Source: Bradyrhizobium jicamae (GTDB lineage: Bacteria; Pseudomonadota; Alphaproteobacteria; Rhizobiales; Xanthobacteraceae). Taken from it: a DNA stretch of 64,000 nt. Below the pieces are notes generated by a model. It was given only the letters and a program-made list of their open reading frames with translations. It had not been told where the DNA came from and searched no databases. A program made the position numbers and the translations under genes. Below are positions 43,965-52,756 of the stretch, piece after piece; positions within the stretch are counted from its first letter, which is position 1; every line of letters begins with the position of its first letter. Where the stretch lies: NCBI RefSeq assembly GCF_001440395.1, contig NZ_LLXZ01000215.1, forward strand, positions 62,001-126,000, in the 5' to 3' direction.

Positions 43965-44188
43965 CTGACAGCCTCCTTGCGCTCTATTGGGCCGCAGGTT
44001 GCGCCATCCACGGCCCAACAATTTCGTTTCGATGTCGCTGCGCTCTATCTGATTCTGTTGCAAAGCACGACCGGGCAAGTAGCCGTCGAAGACGCAAAAA
44101 CCTTTCCAATTGGCACCCGGGTTGCCATGACGCTCTTTCGCAACGACGAAACAAGCTGGGCCGTTTCACGAAAGCAGGATTAGCTTCA

Positions 44189-44207
44189 TTTCGGAAAATC
44201 AGAAATT
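44189..44207. promoter_or_regulatory. Distant operator-like palindrome of the S24 repressor regulon
   Basis: ATTTCGGA-AAA-TCAGAAAT. It differs from the site at 30968-30986 only in the 3-base centre (AAA for ATA), although it lies 13 kb away. It ends five bases upstream of a -35 box, so a bound dimer would block the promoter of the 71-aa membrane protein. Confidence 0.7.
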
Positions 44208-44211
44208 AAGT

Positions 44212-44240
44212 TGACTTTTCTCCCAAATCAGTTGTCTATG
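44212..44240 (+). promoter_or_regulatory. Promoter of the 71-aa membrane protein gene
   Basis: TTGACT (44212-44217), 17 bases, TCTATG (44235-44240). The leader to the ATG at 44275 would be about 28 bases and contains CAGGAGG. The -10 is only a partial match. Confidence 0.5.
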
Positions 44241-44274
44241 GAGCACCTGGTTCTTCTTTCCAGGAGGCGCTGCA

Positions 44275-44490
44275 ATGTTCGACCAATCTTCTGAGCTTGT
44301 CGAGATATCGAAGCTCAATGGCGAGTTCAGAAAAAATTACGGCAAGCTGATCGGCGCGTTCCTCTATCTACGCTCTGTTAGTGCCGCGCGCGGCCGTTCC
44401 TGGTTTTGGGCCGGCCTAGTTTACCTCGCTTGTTCGGGCGCGTTGGCTTGGCTGGCGCGGCATAATTGGCCGCTATCATCCTCGCCTTGA
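44275..44490 (+). CDS. 71-aa one-helix membrane protein under repressor-type operator
   Basis: 71 residues: a polar, charged first half (SSELVEISKLNGEFRKNYGKL), then a basic turn RSVSAARGRS and a hydrophobic segment WFWAGLVYLACSGALAWLA. A strong CAGGAGG precedes the ATG by eight bases. No family is recognised. The near-identical copy of the operator found around the S24 repressor puts it in the same regulon. If that repressor is cleaved in the SOS response, this would be a DNA-damage-induced membrane protein (inference). Confidence 0.65.
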   Translation: MFDQSSELVEISKLNGEFRKNYGKLIGAFLYLRSVSAARGRSWFWAGLVYLACSGALAWLARHNWPLSSSP

Positions 44491-44760
44491 TCTCTCTGTC
44501 CAGGCTATCGAAGTGCACTGCGTTTGACAGCCCAACGTCGCGTCGGAAAGCCTTACGTACTGCCTGGTTCTTCCCGAAGCGGCTAAGACGCCCGGATGGC
44601 TTTATTCGCTTTGCTCAATCTAAGTATCACTAGGTGTGTCGAGAAGCACCATGGCGTCCCGGAAGATCTGTCAGCCAGCGGTAGCTCACTGTCCGACGAT
44701 CAACGACACGTGTTAGCGTATCGATTTGTCGCTTGCGGGGGCGGTCGCAAATATCGCGCA

Positions 44761-44826
44761 AGGCTTCTTTCAACAGAAACTCCCGCTCGGCTGCTGAAGT
44801 GGCTTATTAGCCACCGGGCTTTTTTG
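44761..44826 (+). ncRNA. Candidate small RNA
   Basis: From a promoter-like pair (TTGTCG 44726-44731, AAATAT 44749-44754) a transcript would begin near 44761 and end at the strong terminator at 44785-44825, giving a short RNA of about 65 bases. No known RNA family is recognised. The start could instead be far upstream. Confidence 0.3.
44785..44825 (+). terminator. Strong Rho-independent terminator not adjacent to a called gene
   Basis: GCTCGG (44785-44790) pairs with CCGGGC (44814-44819) around an inner perfect hairpin, TGGCT (44800-44804), TATT, AGCCA (44809-44813). Six Ts follow (44820-44825). Nothing called upstream on the plus strand ends nearby (the 71-aa gene stops 295 bases before). 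Confidence 0.75.
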
Positions 44827-44947
44827 CGTTTGGGGGTAGTGCTTTATGGCGAATTAGCCATGCTCGCCGTGCCTTGATCATTAACGGTCAACCGGTAGAC
44901 TAGCAGAGCCCGGGCGACGAAAAGCAGCGGAGTTGGCGAGGAAACAT

Positions 44948-46174
44948 ATGGCGGAACACAGCGTCAGGCCGGATGCAGGTTCGCCCGGAGCACCGGGTAC
45001 GGCCGGCTATGCCGCCATGGTCGCGCGAGCCAAGGCCCTGATTCCAGAGCTGCGCGATCGCGCTTCAAGAACAGAAGAGCTGCGGCGCCTGCCGCCGGAG
45101 ACTGAACGCGATCTGCATGATGCCGGCTTGTTCCGGATCGTGCAGCCCAAGCGCGTCGGGGGCGCGGAGCTGGACTATGTTGCTCTGGTTGATTGCGCCG
45201 ACGCGCTGGGGCAGGCGGATGCTTCCGTCTCGTGGAATTTCGCCAATCTTGCCAGCCATCACTGGATGCTCGGCATGTTTGACAAACAGGCGCAGGATGC
45301 GGTCTGGGACAGGAATGCCGATGCGTTGATCGCGTCGTCCTTTATCTTTCCGGCCGGCCGCGCGAGGAAGGCGGATGGAGGATATGTCCTGCGCGGTCAT
45401 TGGCCGTTCTCATCGGGCGTCGAGTCTTGTGACTGGAACATGCTTGCGGGCGTGGTGGCTTCGGACGATGAGGCCGATGGCATCGAGTATCGACTATTCC
45501 TGCTCAATAGGAGCCAGTACAGGATCAACGACACCTGGAACGCGACGGGGTTATGCGGTACCGGGTCGAACGACGTATGGGTCGAGGATGTCTTTGTTGC
45601 GGAGAACATGACGGTCGCGGTCAGCGATCTGACCGGCGGGCCGACGCCGGGAAGTGTCGTCAATCCAAACGCGCTGTATGCGCTGCCGGTCTTCTCTCTC
45701 TTTCCTTACGTGTTGTCGGGTGTCGGTTTGGGCAACGCCCAGGCCTGTCTGAATGACTATGTCGAACTCGCACGACATCGGGCGTCGACTTACAACCGAG
45801 CCAAGCTCAGCGATTTGCAGACGACCCAAATCAAGATCGCGGAGGCATCCGCCAAGATCGACGCGGCCCGCCTCGTCATGCGCACGAACTGCATCGATGC
45901 GATGGCTGACGCGAGGCGGGGCTATATCCCCGATCTGGCGGGAAAGACCACACTGCGGCGGGATGGCGCCTTCGCGGTGAACCTCTGCACCGAAGCAGTT
46001 TCGCTGTTGTTTGCGGCAAGCGGCGCGCGCAGCCTGTTCACGTCAGGAGCGCTGCAGCGGCAGTTCCGCGACGCGCACGCGGTGAATTCGCACCTCGCAT
46101 TCAATTTCGATGCGGCGGGAACCAACTATGGACGCGTGGCGCTTGGCCTGCCGTCCGAAAATCTGACGCTCTGA
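44948..46174 (+). CDS. Flavin-dependent monooxygenase, oxygenase component (acyl-CoA dehydrogenase fold)
   Basis: 408 residues from the ATG at 44948 (GAGGAAAC upstream). The fold is that of acyl-CoA dehydrogenases, but the motifs ETERDLHDAGLFRIVQPKRVGG, GQADASVSWNFANLASHHW and GHWPFSSGVESCDW belong to the class D two-component monooxygenases (HsaA/HpaB2 type), which use reduced flavin from a partner. The partner reductase is the next gene. They hydroxylate phenols or N-heterocycles. The substrate is unknown; neighbours suggest ring degradation. Confidence 0.88.
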   Translation: MAEHSVRPDAGSPGAPGTAGYAAMVARAKALIPELRDRASRTEELRRLPPETERDLHDAGLFRIVQPKRVGGAELDYVALVDCADALGQADASVSWNFANLASHHWMLGMFDKQAQDAVWDRNADALIASSFIFPAGRARKADGGYVLRGHWPFSSGVESCDWNMLAGVVASDDEADGIEYRLFLLNRSQYRINDTWNATGLCGTGSNDVWVEDVFVAENMTVAVSDLTGGPTPGSVVNPNALYALPVFSLFPYVLSGVGLGNAQACLNDYVELARHRASTYNRAKLSDLQTTQIKIAEASAKIDAARLVMRTNCIDAMADARRGYIPDLAGKTTLRRDGAFAVNLCTEAVSLLFAASGARSLFTSGALQRQFRDAHAVNSHLAFNFDAAGTNYGRVALGLPSENLTL

Positions 46175-46184
46175 GGCCTGGTGG

Positions 46185-46739
46185 ATGTCTGACGCACCCA
46201 AACATCCGGCCGATCCCGCCAACGAGCTTGCTAGCGACAACTCGGCGATCGACCCACGCGATTTTCGCAATGCGCTTGGCACGTTCGCCACGGGCGTCAC
46301 CATCGTCACCGCGATGGCCGCGGATGGAAGGCCCTATGGCGTGACCTGCAATTCCTTTGCTTCGGTCTCGCTCAATCCGCCGCTGGTGTTGTGGAGCCTG
46401 GGGATGTTTTCGCAAGGGCTTACGATCTTCCAGAACGCCAGCCATTTCACGGTCAATGTTCTCGGAGCTTCCCAACAGGCGCTGGCGTCGCAGTTTGCAA
46501 AATCGTCGGAGGACAAGTTCGCCGGTGTGAGTTGGACACCGGGGCTTGGCAACGCGCCGGTGTTGACCGACAGCGTCGCGAATTTCCAATGCCGCGCGGC
46601 CAATCGGTATTACGGCGGCGACCACATCATCTTCCTCGGCGCGGTCGAATCCTACGCCTATAATCGGCAGGAGCCCTTGCTATTTGCGCGCGGTGGCTTC
46701 GGTCGGTTTCTTGCCGGAGATGGCAACAAACCCTCGTGA
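46185..46739 (+). CDS. Flavin reductase component
   Basis: 184 residues with the flavin-reductase-like split-barrel fold: FRNALGTFATGVTIVTA, CNSFASVSLNPPLVLWSL and NVLGASQQALASQFA are diagnostic of HpaC/HsaB-type NADH:flavin reductases. It supplies FMNH2 or FADH2 to the oxygenase encoded 10 bases upstream. Confidence 0.92.
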   Translation: MSDAPKHPADPANELASDNSAIDPRDFRNALGTFATGVTIVTAMAADGRPYGVTCNSFASVSLNPPLVLWSLGMFSQGLTIFQNASHFTVNVLGASQQALASQFAKSSEDKFAGVSWTPGLGNAPVLTDSVANFQCRAANRYYGGDHIIFLGAVESYAYNRQEPLLFARGGFGRFLAGDGNKPS

Positions 46740-46793
46740 GCGGACCGCCGACCTCTCGTTGAAGCTATCGCGGCCGCGCGATAGGGCGCAACT

Positions 46794-47669
46794 CTAGGTC
46801 TTCGTCATCTCTGCGCGGTACCAGTCGCCAATCTCGCTCGCCGTCATCAGCGCCACGCCGTCGTGACCGAGGACATAATCGAGCAGTGTCTCCAGATATC
46901 TGATGCGGTGCGGCACGCCTGTAATATAGGGGTGGATCGAGATCGCCATGATCCGCGCGTTCGATGCGCCTTCAAGATACAGCCGGTCGAACTGATCGGT
47001 GCAGCGTTTCAGGAATTGCTCGGAGGGCAGGTGCTGCAGCGCATGGATGACGATGTCGTTGGTTTCGACCGAGTAGGGGATCGTCGTCACGGTGCCGTGA
47101 GGGGTGGCGATATCCTGCGGGAGATCGTCGATGACCCAGTCCGCGACATACTCGATGCCGTTGAGGCGCAGCAGATCGAGGGTTTCCTCGGTCTCCGTTA
47201 GGCCGGGGCTCTCCCACGACCGTGGCGCCTTTCCAGTAAATTTCGAAATCGTCTCGACCGATCGTTTGATGGCATCCGCCTGGTTTTCGACCTTGTGCAT
47301 TGGGCTCTGCACGAAACCGTGGCCCATGAATTCAAATCCGGCTTCGAGCGCAGCGGAGGTGACGCGCGGGTAGGTGTTGCAAACGTTGGCGTTGAGCGCC
47401 AATGTCACGGGCATTCTGCGGTCGGTCAGTGCCTTGAACTGTCGCCAGAAGCCGGCGCGCATTCCGTACTCATGCCAGGACCAGTTCGGCACGTCGGGCA
47501 GCAGCGGTTGGCCCATCGGTGGGCTCAGCACCGTGCGAGGCATCGCGCTCTCGATCCTCCACTCCTCGACATTGAGGATGACCCATACCGCGAGCTTCTT
47601 GCCGCCAGGCAGCGTCAGCTTGGGCCGGTCGACCTGTGCCTGATAGGGGATGCGATCACTCAGCGCCAC
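46794..47669 (-). CDS. Polysaccharide-deacetylase-family protein, PuuE-like cyclic-amide hydrolase candidate
   Basis: About 291 residues from a GTG at 47669 (GAGG ten bases upstream); an ATG at 47726 would overlap the LLM gene end by 38 bases. The NodB-homology domain is visible (LALNANVCNTYP, FEFMGHGFVQSP, SWESPGLTETEETLDLL, IHPYITG). The subgroup with the WVILNVEEW start is the PuuE/allantoinase-like branch, whose members hydrolyse cyclic amides rather than sugars. It lies 19 bases after the LLM oxidoreductase gene. Confidence 0.85.
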   Translation of the reverse strand: MALSDRIPYQAQVDRPKLTLPGGKKLAVWVILNVEEWRIESAMPRTVLSPPMGQPLLPDVPNWSWHEYGMRAGFWRQFKALTDRRMPVTLALNANVCNTYPRVTSAALEAGFEFMGHGFVQSPMHKVENQADAIKRSVETISKFTGKAPRSWESPGLTETEETLDLLRLNGIEYVADWVIDDLPQDIATPHGTVTTIPYSVETNDIVIHALQHLPSEQFLKRCTDQFDRLYLEGASNARIMAISIHPYITGVPHRIRYLETLLDYVLGHDGVALMTASEIGDWYRAEMTKT

Positions 47670-47688
47670 GGCAAGAATACCTCTCGGA

Positions 47689-48795
47689 TCATTCAGCGGC
47701 TTTGGAGTCGCTGGAGGCCCCGGCATTGAGCCTCGGCATGACCTGTTCGGCCATCAGGATCATGGACTGACGCCCCAGTTCGCGATCCTTCCAGTCCTTG
47801 CCCGCATAGAGCAATGTGCCGAACGGTCCGGTCTCTTCCTGAAAAGCCAGCAACTGATCCGCCACGCTCTCCGGCGTGCCATGAATGATCAGCTTGTCGC
47901 AGATCGATTCCAGCGTTACTTCGTCGTCGGGCTGATCGCGGCGCGTCTTGAACAGTTCGACGCGACCGCTGCGCTTCAGCTTGGTGAACAGCGAGCGATA
48001 GTAGTAGACATAGGGCCCGTTCGGATCGGTGGCATAGGCCTTTGCGGTAGCTGCGTCCTTGGCAACGAAGACACTCTTGGCAACGCGCCAATTCGCCGGA
48101 TCCGCGGGACGTCCGGCGCGTTCGCAACCCTCGACATATTTCGGCCAATGGCTTTTCACCCAGGCCGGCATCAGGAAGTTTGCCGAGATCGGATCCCAGC
48201 CGCGAGCGGCGGCTTCCGTCACGCCTTTTGAGAACGGTGCCACCGCGGTCACCACGATCGGCGGGTGCGGCCGTTGCAGGGGACGCGGGATGAAGCCCTG
48301 GCCGATATCCTCGATCAGAGTCTTCTGAATCGATATGTTCCAGAATTGGCCTCGAAGATTGTAGGGAGGCTCACTGGCCCAGATCTGAAGCACCTGATTG
48401 ATCGCCTCCAGGAACATGGCGTTCCTGTCCGCGTCGAGGTTGCCGAATACTTCCGCGTCCGATAACAGGCCGCCGGGGCTAATGCCGAAGATCAGGCGCC
48501 CGTCGAGCATATGATCGAGCATCGCGATCTCGGCTGCAATCGCCGCAGGATGGGCATTCGGCATGTTGACGGTGCCGGTCCCGAGCTTGATCTGCCTGGT
48601 TGCCGCCGCAAGCCATGCGATAAAAGCGACGCAGGACGTGATGTTCTCAGCTCTGTCGGTGGTGTGCTCGCCCACATAACCCTCGGTGTATCCGAGTTCA
48701 TCGGCCAGCAGGAAAGCCTCGCGATCCTCCTTGAGCGAAAGCCGCCAATCCTTGTCGACGGGATGGATGGGCATCGTAAAGAAGCCAAGCTTCAT
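47689..48795 (-). CDS. LLM-class flavin-dependent oxidoreductase (luciferase-like monooxygenase)
   Basis: 368 residues of the bacterial luciferase fold: MKLGFFTMPIHPVD at the start, GYTEGYVGEHTTDRAEN, GTGTVNMPNAHPAAIAAEIAMLD and FGISPGGLLSDAEVFG. These enzymes use FMNH2 and O2. It heads the minus-strand pair with the deacetylase-like gene and is divergent from the molybdenum hydroxylase operon. A flavin reductase for it could be the one at 46.2 kb. Confidence 0.92.
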   Translation of the reverse strand: MKLGFFTMPIHPVDKDWRLSLKEDREAFLLADELGYTEGYVGEHTTDRAENITSCVAFIAWLAAATRQIKLGTGTVNMPNAHPAAIAAEIAMLDHMLDGRLIFGISPGGLLSDAEVFGNLDADRNAMFLEAINQVLQIWASEPPYNLRGQFWNISIQKTLIEDIGQGFIPRPLQRPHPPIVVTAVAPFSKGVTEAAARGWDPISANFLMPAWVKSHWPKYVEGCERAGRPADPANWRVAKSVFVAKDAATAKAYATDPNGPYVYYYRSLFTKLKRSGRVELFKTRRDQPDDEVTLESICDKLIIHGTPESVADQLLAFQEETGPFGTLLYAGKDWKDRELGRQSMILMAEQVMPRLNAGASSDSKAAE

Positions 48796-48965
48796 GATCG
48801 CTCTTCCCCAAAGGCAGGCTTTTTGTTTGCACAGAACCTGCGTCGTTCGTCGTTCGAAAACAAGCGTAAACTCGAAAATAATCGCCCGATAACTTGACCT
48901 TTGCCGATCCGAGCCGTCTAATCCCGTGAAAACGCCGATAGTTGGCCGAGGAGGTCACGCCAAAA

Positions 48966-49847
48966 ATGAAAGCCTCGGCTTTCGATTACGCCCGCGCGAC
49001 CAGCGTCGCACATGCGCTGGAATTGCTTACCGCGCATGGCGAAAGGGCCAAGGTGTTGGCGGGTGGCCAGAGCCTGCTCCCGGCGATGAATCTGCGCTTG
49101 ATGGCACCGGAGTTCATTGTCGATATCGGCGAGCTCGCCGAATTGCGTGGAGTGACGGTGAAGGGCGACGTCCTCACCATCGGCGCGTTGACACGCCATG
49201 CCGATCTCCTGAAATCCCCGGAAATAGCGGCTCATGCTCCCTTGCTGAGGGACGCGGTCGCCCATGTTGCCCATCCCGCGATCCGCAACCGCGGCACCAT
49301 CGGCGGAAGCCTTGCCCAGGCAGATCCGGCATCGGAGCTGCCGGCCTGTATGCTGGCGCTTGATGCCACCATCATTGCGCGAGGGCCGCGCGGTGAGCGG
49401 AGAATTGCGGCTGATGAGTTCTTCGCCGGAATCTACGAAACCGCGCTTGCGCCGCAGGAGCTGCTGATCGCAGTTGAATTGCCGGTGCAGCCAAAAGACT
49501 CGACGCATTACTTTCACGAGTTCGCCCGCCGGCATGGCGACTACGCGATCGTCGGCCTAGCCGCCCAGGCTTTGGTCAGGGATGGACGGTTCGCGGATCT
49601 TCGCCTCGGTTTCTTTGCAGTGGGCGACCGCCCGTTATTGGCCAGGTCTGCCGGCGAACTGATTGACGTGGCCGTCACGCCTGCAGTCTTGGCCGAGGCG
49701 TCCTCCGCGCTGGATGAGGAGCTTAGTCCGCTCGAGGATCAACAGGCGACGCCGGCCATGCGCCGCCATCTGGCGAAGGTGCTGCTGATGCGTTGCGTAT
49801 CCTCGCTGCTTTCCCGCCCTGATCTCTGCACGGGAGTATCGGCGTGA
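48966..49847 (+). CDS. Molybdenum hydroxylase FAD subunit (CoxM/XdhB-like)
   Basis: 293 residues from the ATG at 48966 (GAGGAGG upstream). FAD motifs: VLAGGQSLLPAMNLRL, the AHPAIRNRGTIGGSLAQADPA loop and the PQELLIAVELPV segment. It passes electrons from the molybdenum and iron-sulfur subunits to the acceptor. The stop overlaps the GTG of the next gene by four bases. Confidence 0.93.
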   Translation: MKASAFDYARATSVAHALELLTAHGERAKVLAGGQSLLPAMNLRLMAPEFIVDIGELAELRGVTVKGDVLTIGALTRHADLLKSPEIAAHAPLLRDAVAHVAHPAIRNRGTIGGSLAQADPASELPACMLALDATIIARGPRGERRIAADEFFAGIYETALAPQELLIAVELPVQPKDSTHYFHEFARRHGDYAIVGLAAQALVRDGRFADLRLGFFAVGDRPLLARSAGELIDVAVTPAVLAEASSALDEELSPLEDQQATPAMRRHLAKVLLMRCVSSLLSRPDLCTGVSA

Positions 49848-50329
49848 CGGCTGCGGTTGCGATTTCGCTGAGTGTCAATGGCGAGCTTGTTGAAGCGAGT
49901 GTACTACCGCGTCTGAATTTGGCGGATTTTCTCCGTGAGCATCTCAAGCTGACCGGAACGCATGTCGGATGCGAGCACGGCGTGTGCGGCGCATGCACGG
50001 TCCGCGTCAATGGCGACATCATCCGTTCCTGCCTGATGCTTGCGGTGCAGATGCACAATGCAAAGGTCGAGACAATCGAGGGGGTTTCCGACAGCGGAGA
50101 GATCGCCGATTTGCAATCCGCATTCCGGGAGCGTAACGCGCTGCAATGCGGCTTCTGTACACCGGGAATGCTGATGGCGGCGCAGGATCTGCTGCAACAA
50201 TCGCCAACTCCGGATCGAGAGCAGATCCGCGAGCATCTTTCCGGTAATTATTGCCGCTGCACAGGGTACCAGGCGATCGTCGATGCCATCGAGACCACAG
50301 CGCGGGCGCGCGCCGGGCGCTCGCCATGA
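49844..50329 (+). CDS. Molybdenum hydroxylase [2Fe-2S] subunit (CoxS-like)
   Basis: 161 residues, GTG start at 49844. The plant-type cluster is CEHGVCGACTV plus a later Cys; the second cluster is in QCGFCTPGM and GNYCRCTGY. It links the molybdenum centre to the FAD subunit. ATGA overlap with the large subunit. Confidence 0.94.
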   Translation: MTAAVAISLSVNGELVEASVLPRLNLADFLREHLKLTGTHVGCEHGVCGACTVRVNGDIIRSCLMLAVQMHNAKVETIEGVSDSGEIADLQSAFRERNALQCGFCTPGMLMAAQDLLQQSPTPDREQIREHLSGNYCRCTGYQAIVDAIETTARARAGRSP

Positions 50330-52719
50330 CGTCGACATCGGCAAATCCCGAAACGCTTTCTGCGCTGGACCGTCCGAATTCCTATATCGGCAAGACGGTG
50401 CCGCGGCCAAATCTCGATCGTCTGATGCAGGGGCGCGGACTCTATGTCAGCGATATCGAACTGCCGCGCATGGTACATGTCGTGTTCGTACGATCGCCGC
50501 ACGCGCATGCGAAGATCATTGGCATTGATGCGTCTGCAGCCAAACAGATGCCAGGAGTGATTGCCATCGTCTCAGGCGGGGAGCTCGCGGCCGTCATCAC
50601 GCCGTGGGTCGGCGTGCTCTCGCATTTGAAGGGTATGAAATCCGCTCCGCAAAATGCGATCGCGATTGACCGGGTGTGCTGGCAGGGCGAAGCGGTTGCG
50701 GCCGTCGTGGCGAATAGTCGTGCTCAGGGCGAGGACGCAGCGGAGCTTGTTTCAGTCGACTATCAGGAGCTCGATGCCGTCACGGATATGCGCACCGCGC
50801 TCGATCCAACGACAGCCGTGATCCATGCTTCGCTTGGTGACAATCTGGCTTTTGAGCGCAATCACGATGCGGGCACGGTCGATCAGGCTCTTGCCGAATC
50901 CGACGAGGTGATCGAAGCAGAGTTCATTTTCGGGCGCCACACCGGCGTGACGCTGGAGCCGCGCGCGGTGGTAGCAGACTGGAACGCCGCGGAAGCGCGA
51001 CTGACCATCTATCAAGGCTCGCAGGCGCCACATATGGTGCAGAATATCGCGGCGCTTCATCTTGGCCTGAAGGAATCGCAGGTGCGAGTCGTCTGCAAGG
51101 ACGTCGGCGGTTCCTTCGGCATCAAGGTCCATATCTATGCCGATGAGATGGCGGCCTACGCGCTGTCCAAGCTGTTGCGGCGTCCGGTCAAGTTCGTGGC
51201 GGACCGGGTCGAGAGCTTCAATACCGATATTCATGCCCGCGATCATCGCTGCAAGGGAAAGATCGGCGTCAAGCGGGACGGCACCATCACGGCATTCGAG
51301 ATCGACGACCTTACGGGCATCGGGCCCTACTCGATGTATCCGCGCACCAGCGCGATCGAAGCCAATCAGGTCGTCAATCTTGTCGGTGGGCCCTATGTGA
51401 CCAGAAACTACCGCGCCCGGGCCCGCGTCGTGTTCCAGAACAAGAACGTGATGTGCCAGTACCGCGCCGTCGGCCATCCGATCGCCTGCTCGGTGACGGA
51501 AGGATTGGTCGATCTGGCGGCCATGAAGATCGGCATGGATCCGATCGAGATCCGCCGCCGCAATCTGATTGCGGATGATGCATATCCCTGCGCCTCACCG
51601 TCGGGCCTGCGGTTCGAGCAATTGTCGCACCACGCAGCTCTCGCCAAGCTTGTCCGGATGATGGACTATGACGCGTTGCGCGCCGAGCAGTCCGCCCTGC
51701 GGGCAAGAAACATCCATCGGGGTATAGGCATCGCCAGCTTCATCGAGGTCACCAATCCCAGCGCTGCGTTCTACGGTGTTGGTGGTGCGAAAATATCCTC
51801 CCAGGACGGTGTCGCGGTACGACTGGATGCGCAGGGCTCCGTCATCTGCCAAACGAGCATCACTGAGCAGGGTCAAGGATCTGAATCGCTCACGGCGCAG
51901 ATCGTTGGCAGCGTACTCGGCGTCTCGATGGATCGCGTTCGGGTGATTTTGGGCGACACCGACAATACGCCCTATGGCGGGGGCACCTGGGCTTCGCGCG
52001 GTGCCGGCATCGGCGGCGAGGCTGCGCTGCAGGCCACCAAGGTGCTGCGCAAGAACATACTCGACGTCGCAGCCGCCATCCTCCAGTCTACGGCGGGTGA
52101 GCTCGACATCGTCAACAACGTGGTGGTGACGGTGGTCGATGGCGCGCCGCGGATCGAGTTGAGCGAGCTTGCCCGCATCGTCTATTTCCGCCCGGACACG
52201 CTGCCACCGGGCATTCAGCCCGAGCTGATGGCCACAAGGCACTTTGTCCCGCGCGAATATCCCTTCGCGTTTACCAACGGCGTTCAGGCTTCGTGGCTTG
52301 ATGTTGATATCGACACCGGCTTTGTGAAGTTGCTGAAGCACTGGGTGGTCGAGGATTGCGGCACCATCATCAATCCACAGCTGGTCGATGAGCAGATCAG
52401 GGGTGGTGTGGTGCAGGGGCTTGGCGCGGCGTTGTTCGAGAAATGCGTCTATGACGAACGCGGCCAGCTAACCAACGCCAATATGGCCGACTATCTGGTT
52501 CCGATGTCCGGTGAGATGCCGGATATCGATGTCGGGCATGTGGTTTCGCCGACCTTGGAATCGGAGCTGGGCGCGAAGGGCGCAGGGGAGGCCGGCACGG
52601 CAGGCGCGGCCGCTGCCGTCACAAATGCGGTCAACGACGCACTCAAGCCATTTGGGGCGATCATCACGGAAATCCCCTTGACGCCCCAGATTATCCTGAC
52701 CGCCCTGGGACGAATCTGA
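50326..52719 (+). CDS. Molybdenum hydroxylase large subunit (xanthine-dehydrogenase family)
   Basis: 797 residues. N-terminal domain: RLMQGRGLYVSDIELP, VRSPHAHAKI. Cofactor-binding: KDVGGSFGIKVH, and the catalytic Glu in GAKGAGEAGTAG near the end. The loop that marks CO dehydrogenases (AYxCSFR) reads QYRAVGHP here, so it is not a form I CoxL; form II AYRGAGR is also not matched. It therefore probably hydroxylates an aromatic N-heterocycle or aldehyde. Molybdopterin-cytosine-dinucleotide type is usual for this group. Confidence 0.93.
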   Translation: MTSTSANPETLSALDRPNSYIGKTVPRPNLDRLMQGRGLYVSDIELPRMVHVVFVRSPHAHAKIIGIDASAAKQMPGVIAIVSGGELAAVITPWVGVLSHLKGMKSAPQNAIAIDRVCWQGEAVAAVVANSRAQGEDAAELVSVDYQELDAVTDMRTALDPTTAVIHASLGDNLAFERNHDAGTVDQALAESDEVIEAEFIFGRHTGVTLEPRAVVADWNAAEARLTIYQGSQAPHMVQNIAALHLGLKESQVRVVCKDVGGSFGIKVHIYADEMAAYALSKLLRRPVKFVADRVESFNTDIHARDHRCKGKIGVKRDGTITAFEIDDLTGIGPYSMYPRTSAIEANQVVNLVGGPYVTRNYRARARVVFQNKNVMCQYRAVGHPIACSVTEGLVDLAAMKIGMDPIEIRRRNLIADDAYPCASPSGLRFEQLSHHAALAKLVRMMDYDALRAEQSALRARNIHRGIGIASFIEVTNPSAAFYGVGGAKISSQDGVAVRLDAQGSVICQTSITEQGQGSESLTAQIVGSVLGVSMDRVRVILGDTDNTPYGGGTWASRGAGIGGEAALQATKVLRKNILDVAAAILQSTAGELDIVNNVVVTVVDGAPRIELSELARIVYFRPDTLPPGIQPELMATRHFVPREYPFAFTNGVQASWLDVDIDTGFVKLLKHWVVEDCGTIINPQLVDEQIRGGVVQGLGAALFEKCVYDERGQLTNANMADYLVPMSGEMPDIDVGHVVSPTLESELGAKGAGEAGTAGAAAAVTNAVNDALKPFGAIITEIPLTPQIILTALGRI

Positions 52720-52756
52720 TGCGAGCGCGATAGGATTCAGCAGAACAGGACGCCCC

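Larger units (their letters stand above)
44491..44947. other. Non-coding region with an orphan terminator
   Basis: About 450 bases without a convincing protein gene. A 93-codon frame (44596-44877) runs through a strong terminator and has no ribosome binding site, so I did not call it. A TTGTCG, 17 bases, AAATAT promoter-like pair at 44726-44754 precedes the terminator. Confidence 0.4.

Noticed and set aside
43977-44183. 68-codon plus-strand frame before the 44.19-kb operator
   Set aside because: No Shine-Dalgarno and it overlaps the leader of the opposite 61-aa gene; could be real but unsupported.
44596-44877. 93-codon plus-strand frame
   Set aside because: It runs through a strong Rho-independent terminator and lacks a ribosome binding site.
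50326-52719. Carbon monoxide dehydrogenase CoxL
   Set aside because: The active-site loop is QYRAVGHP, not AYxCSFR (form I) or AYRGAGR (form II).
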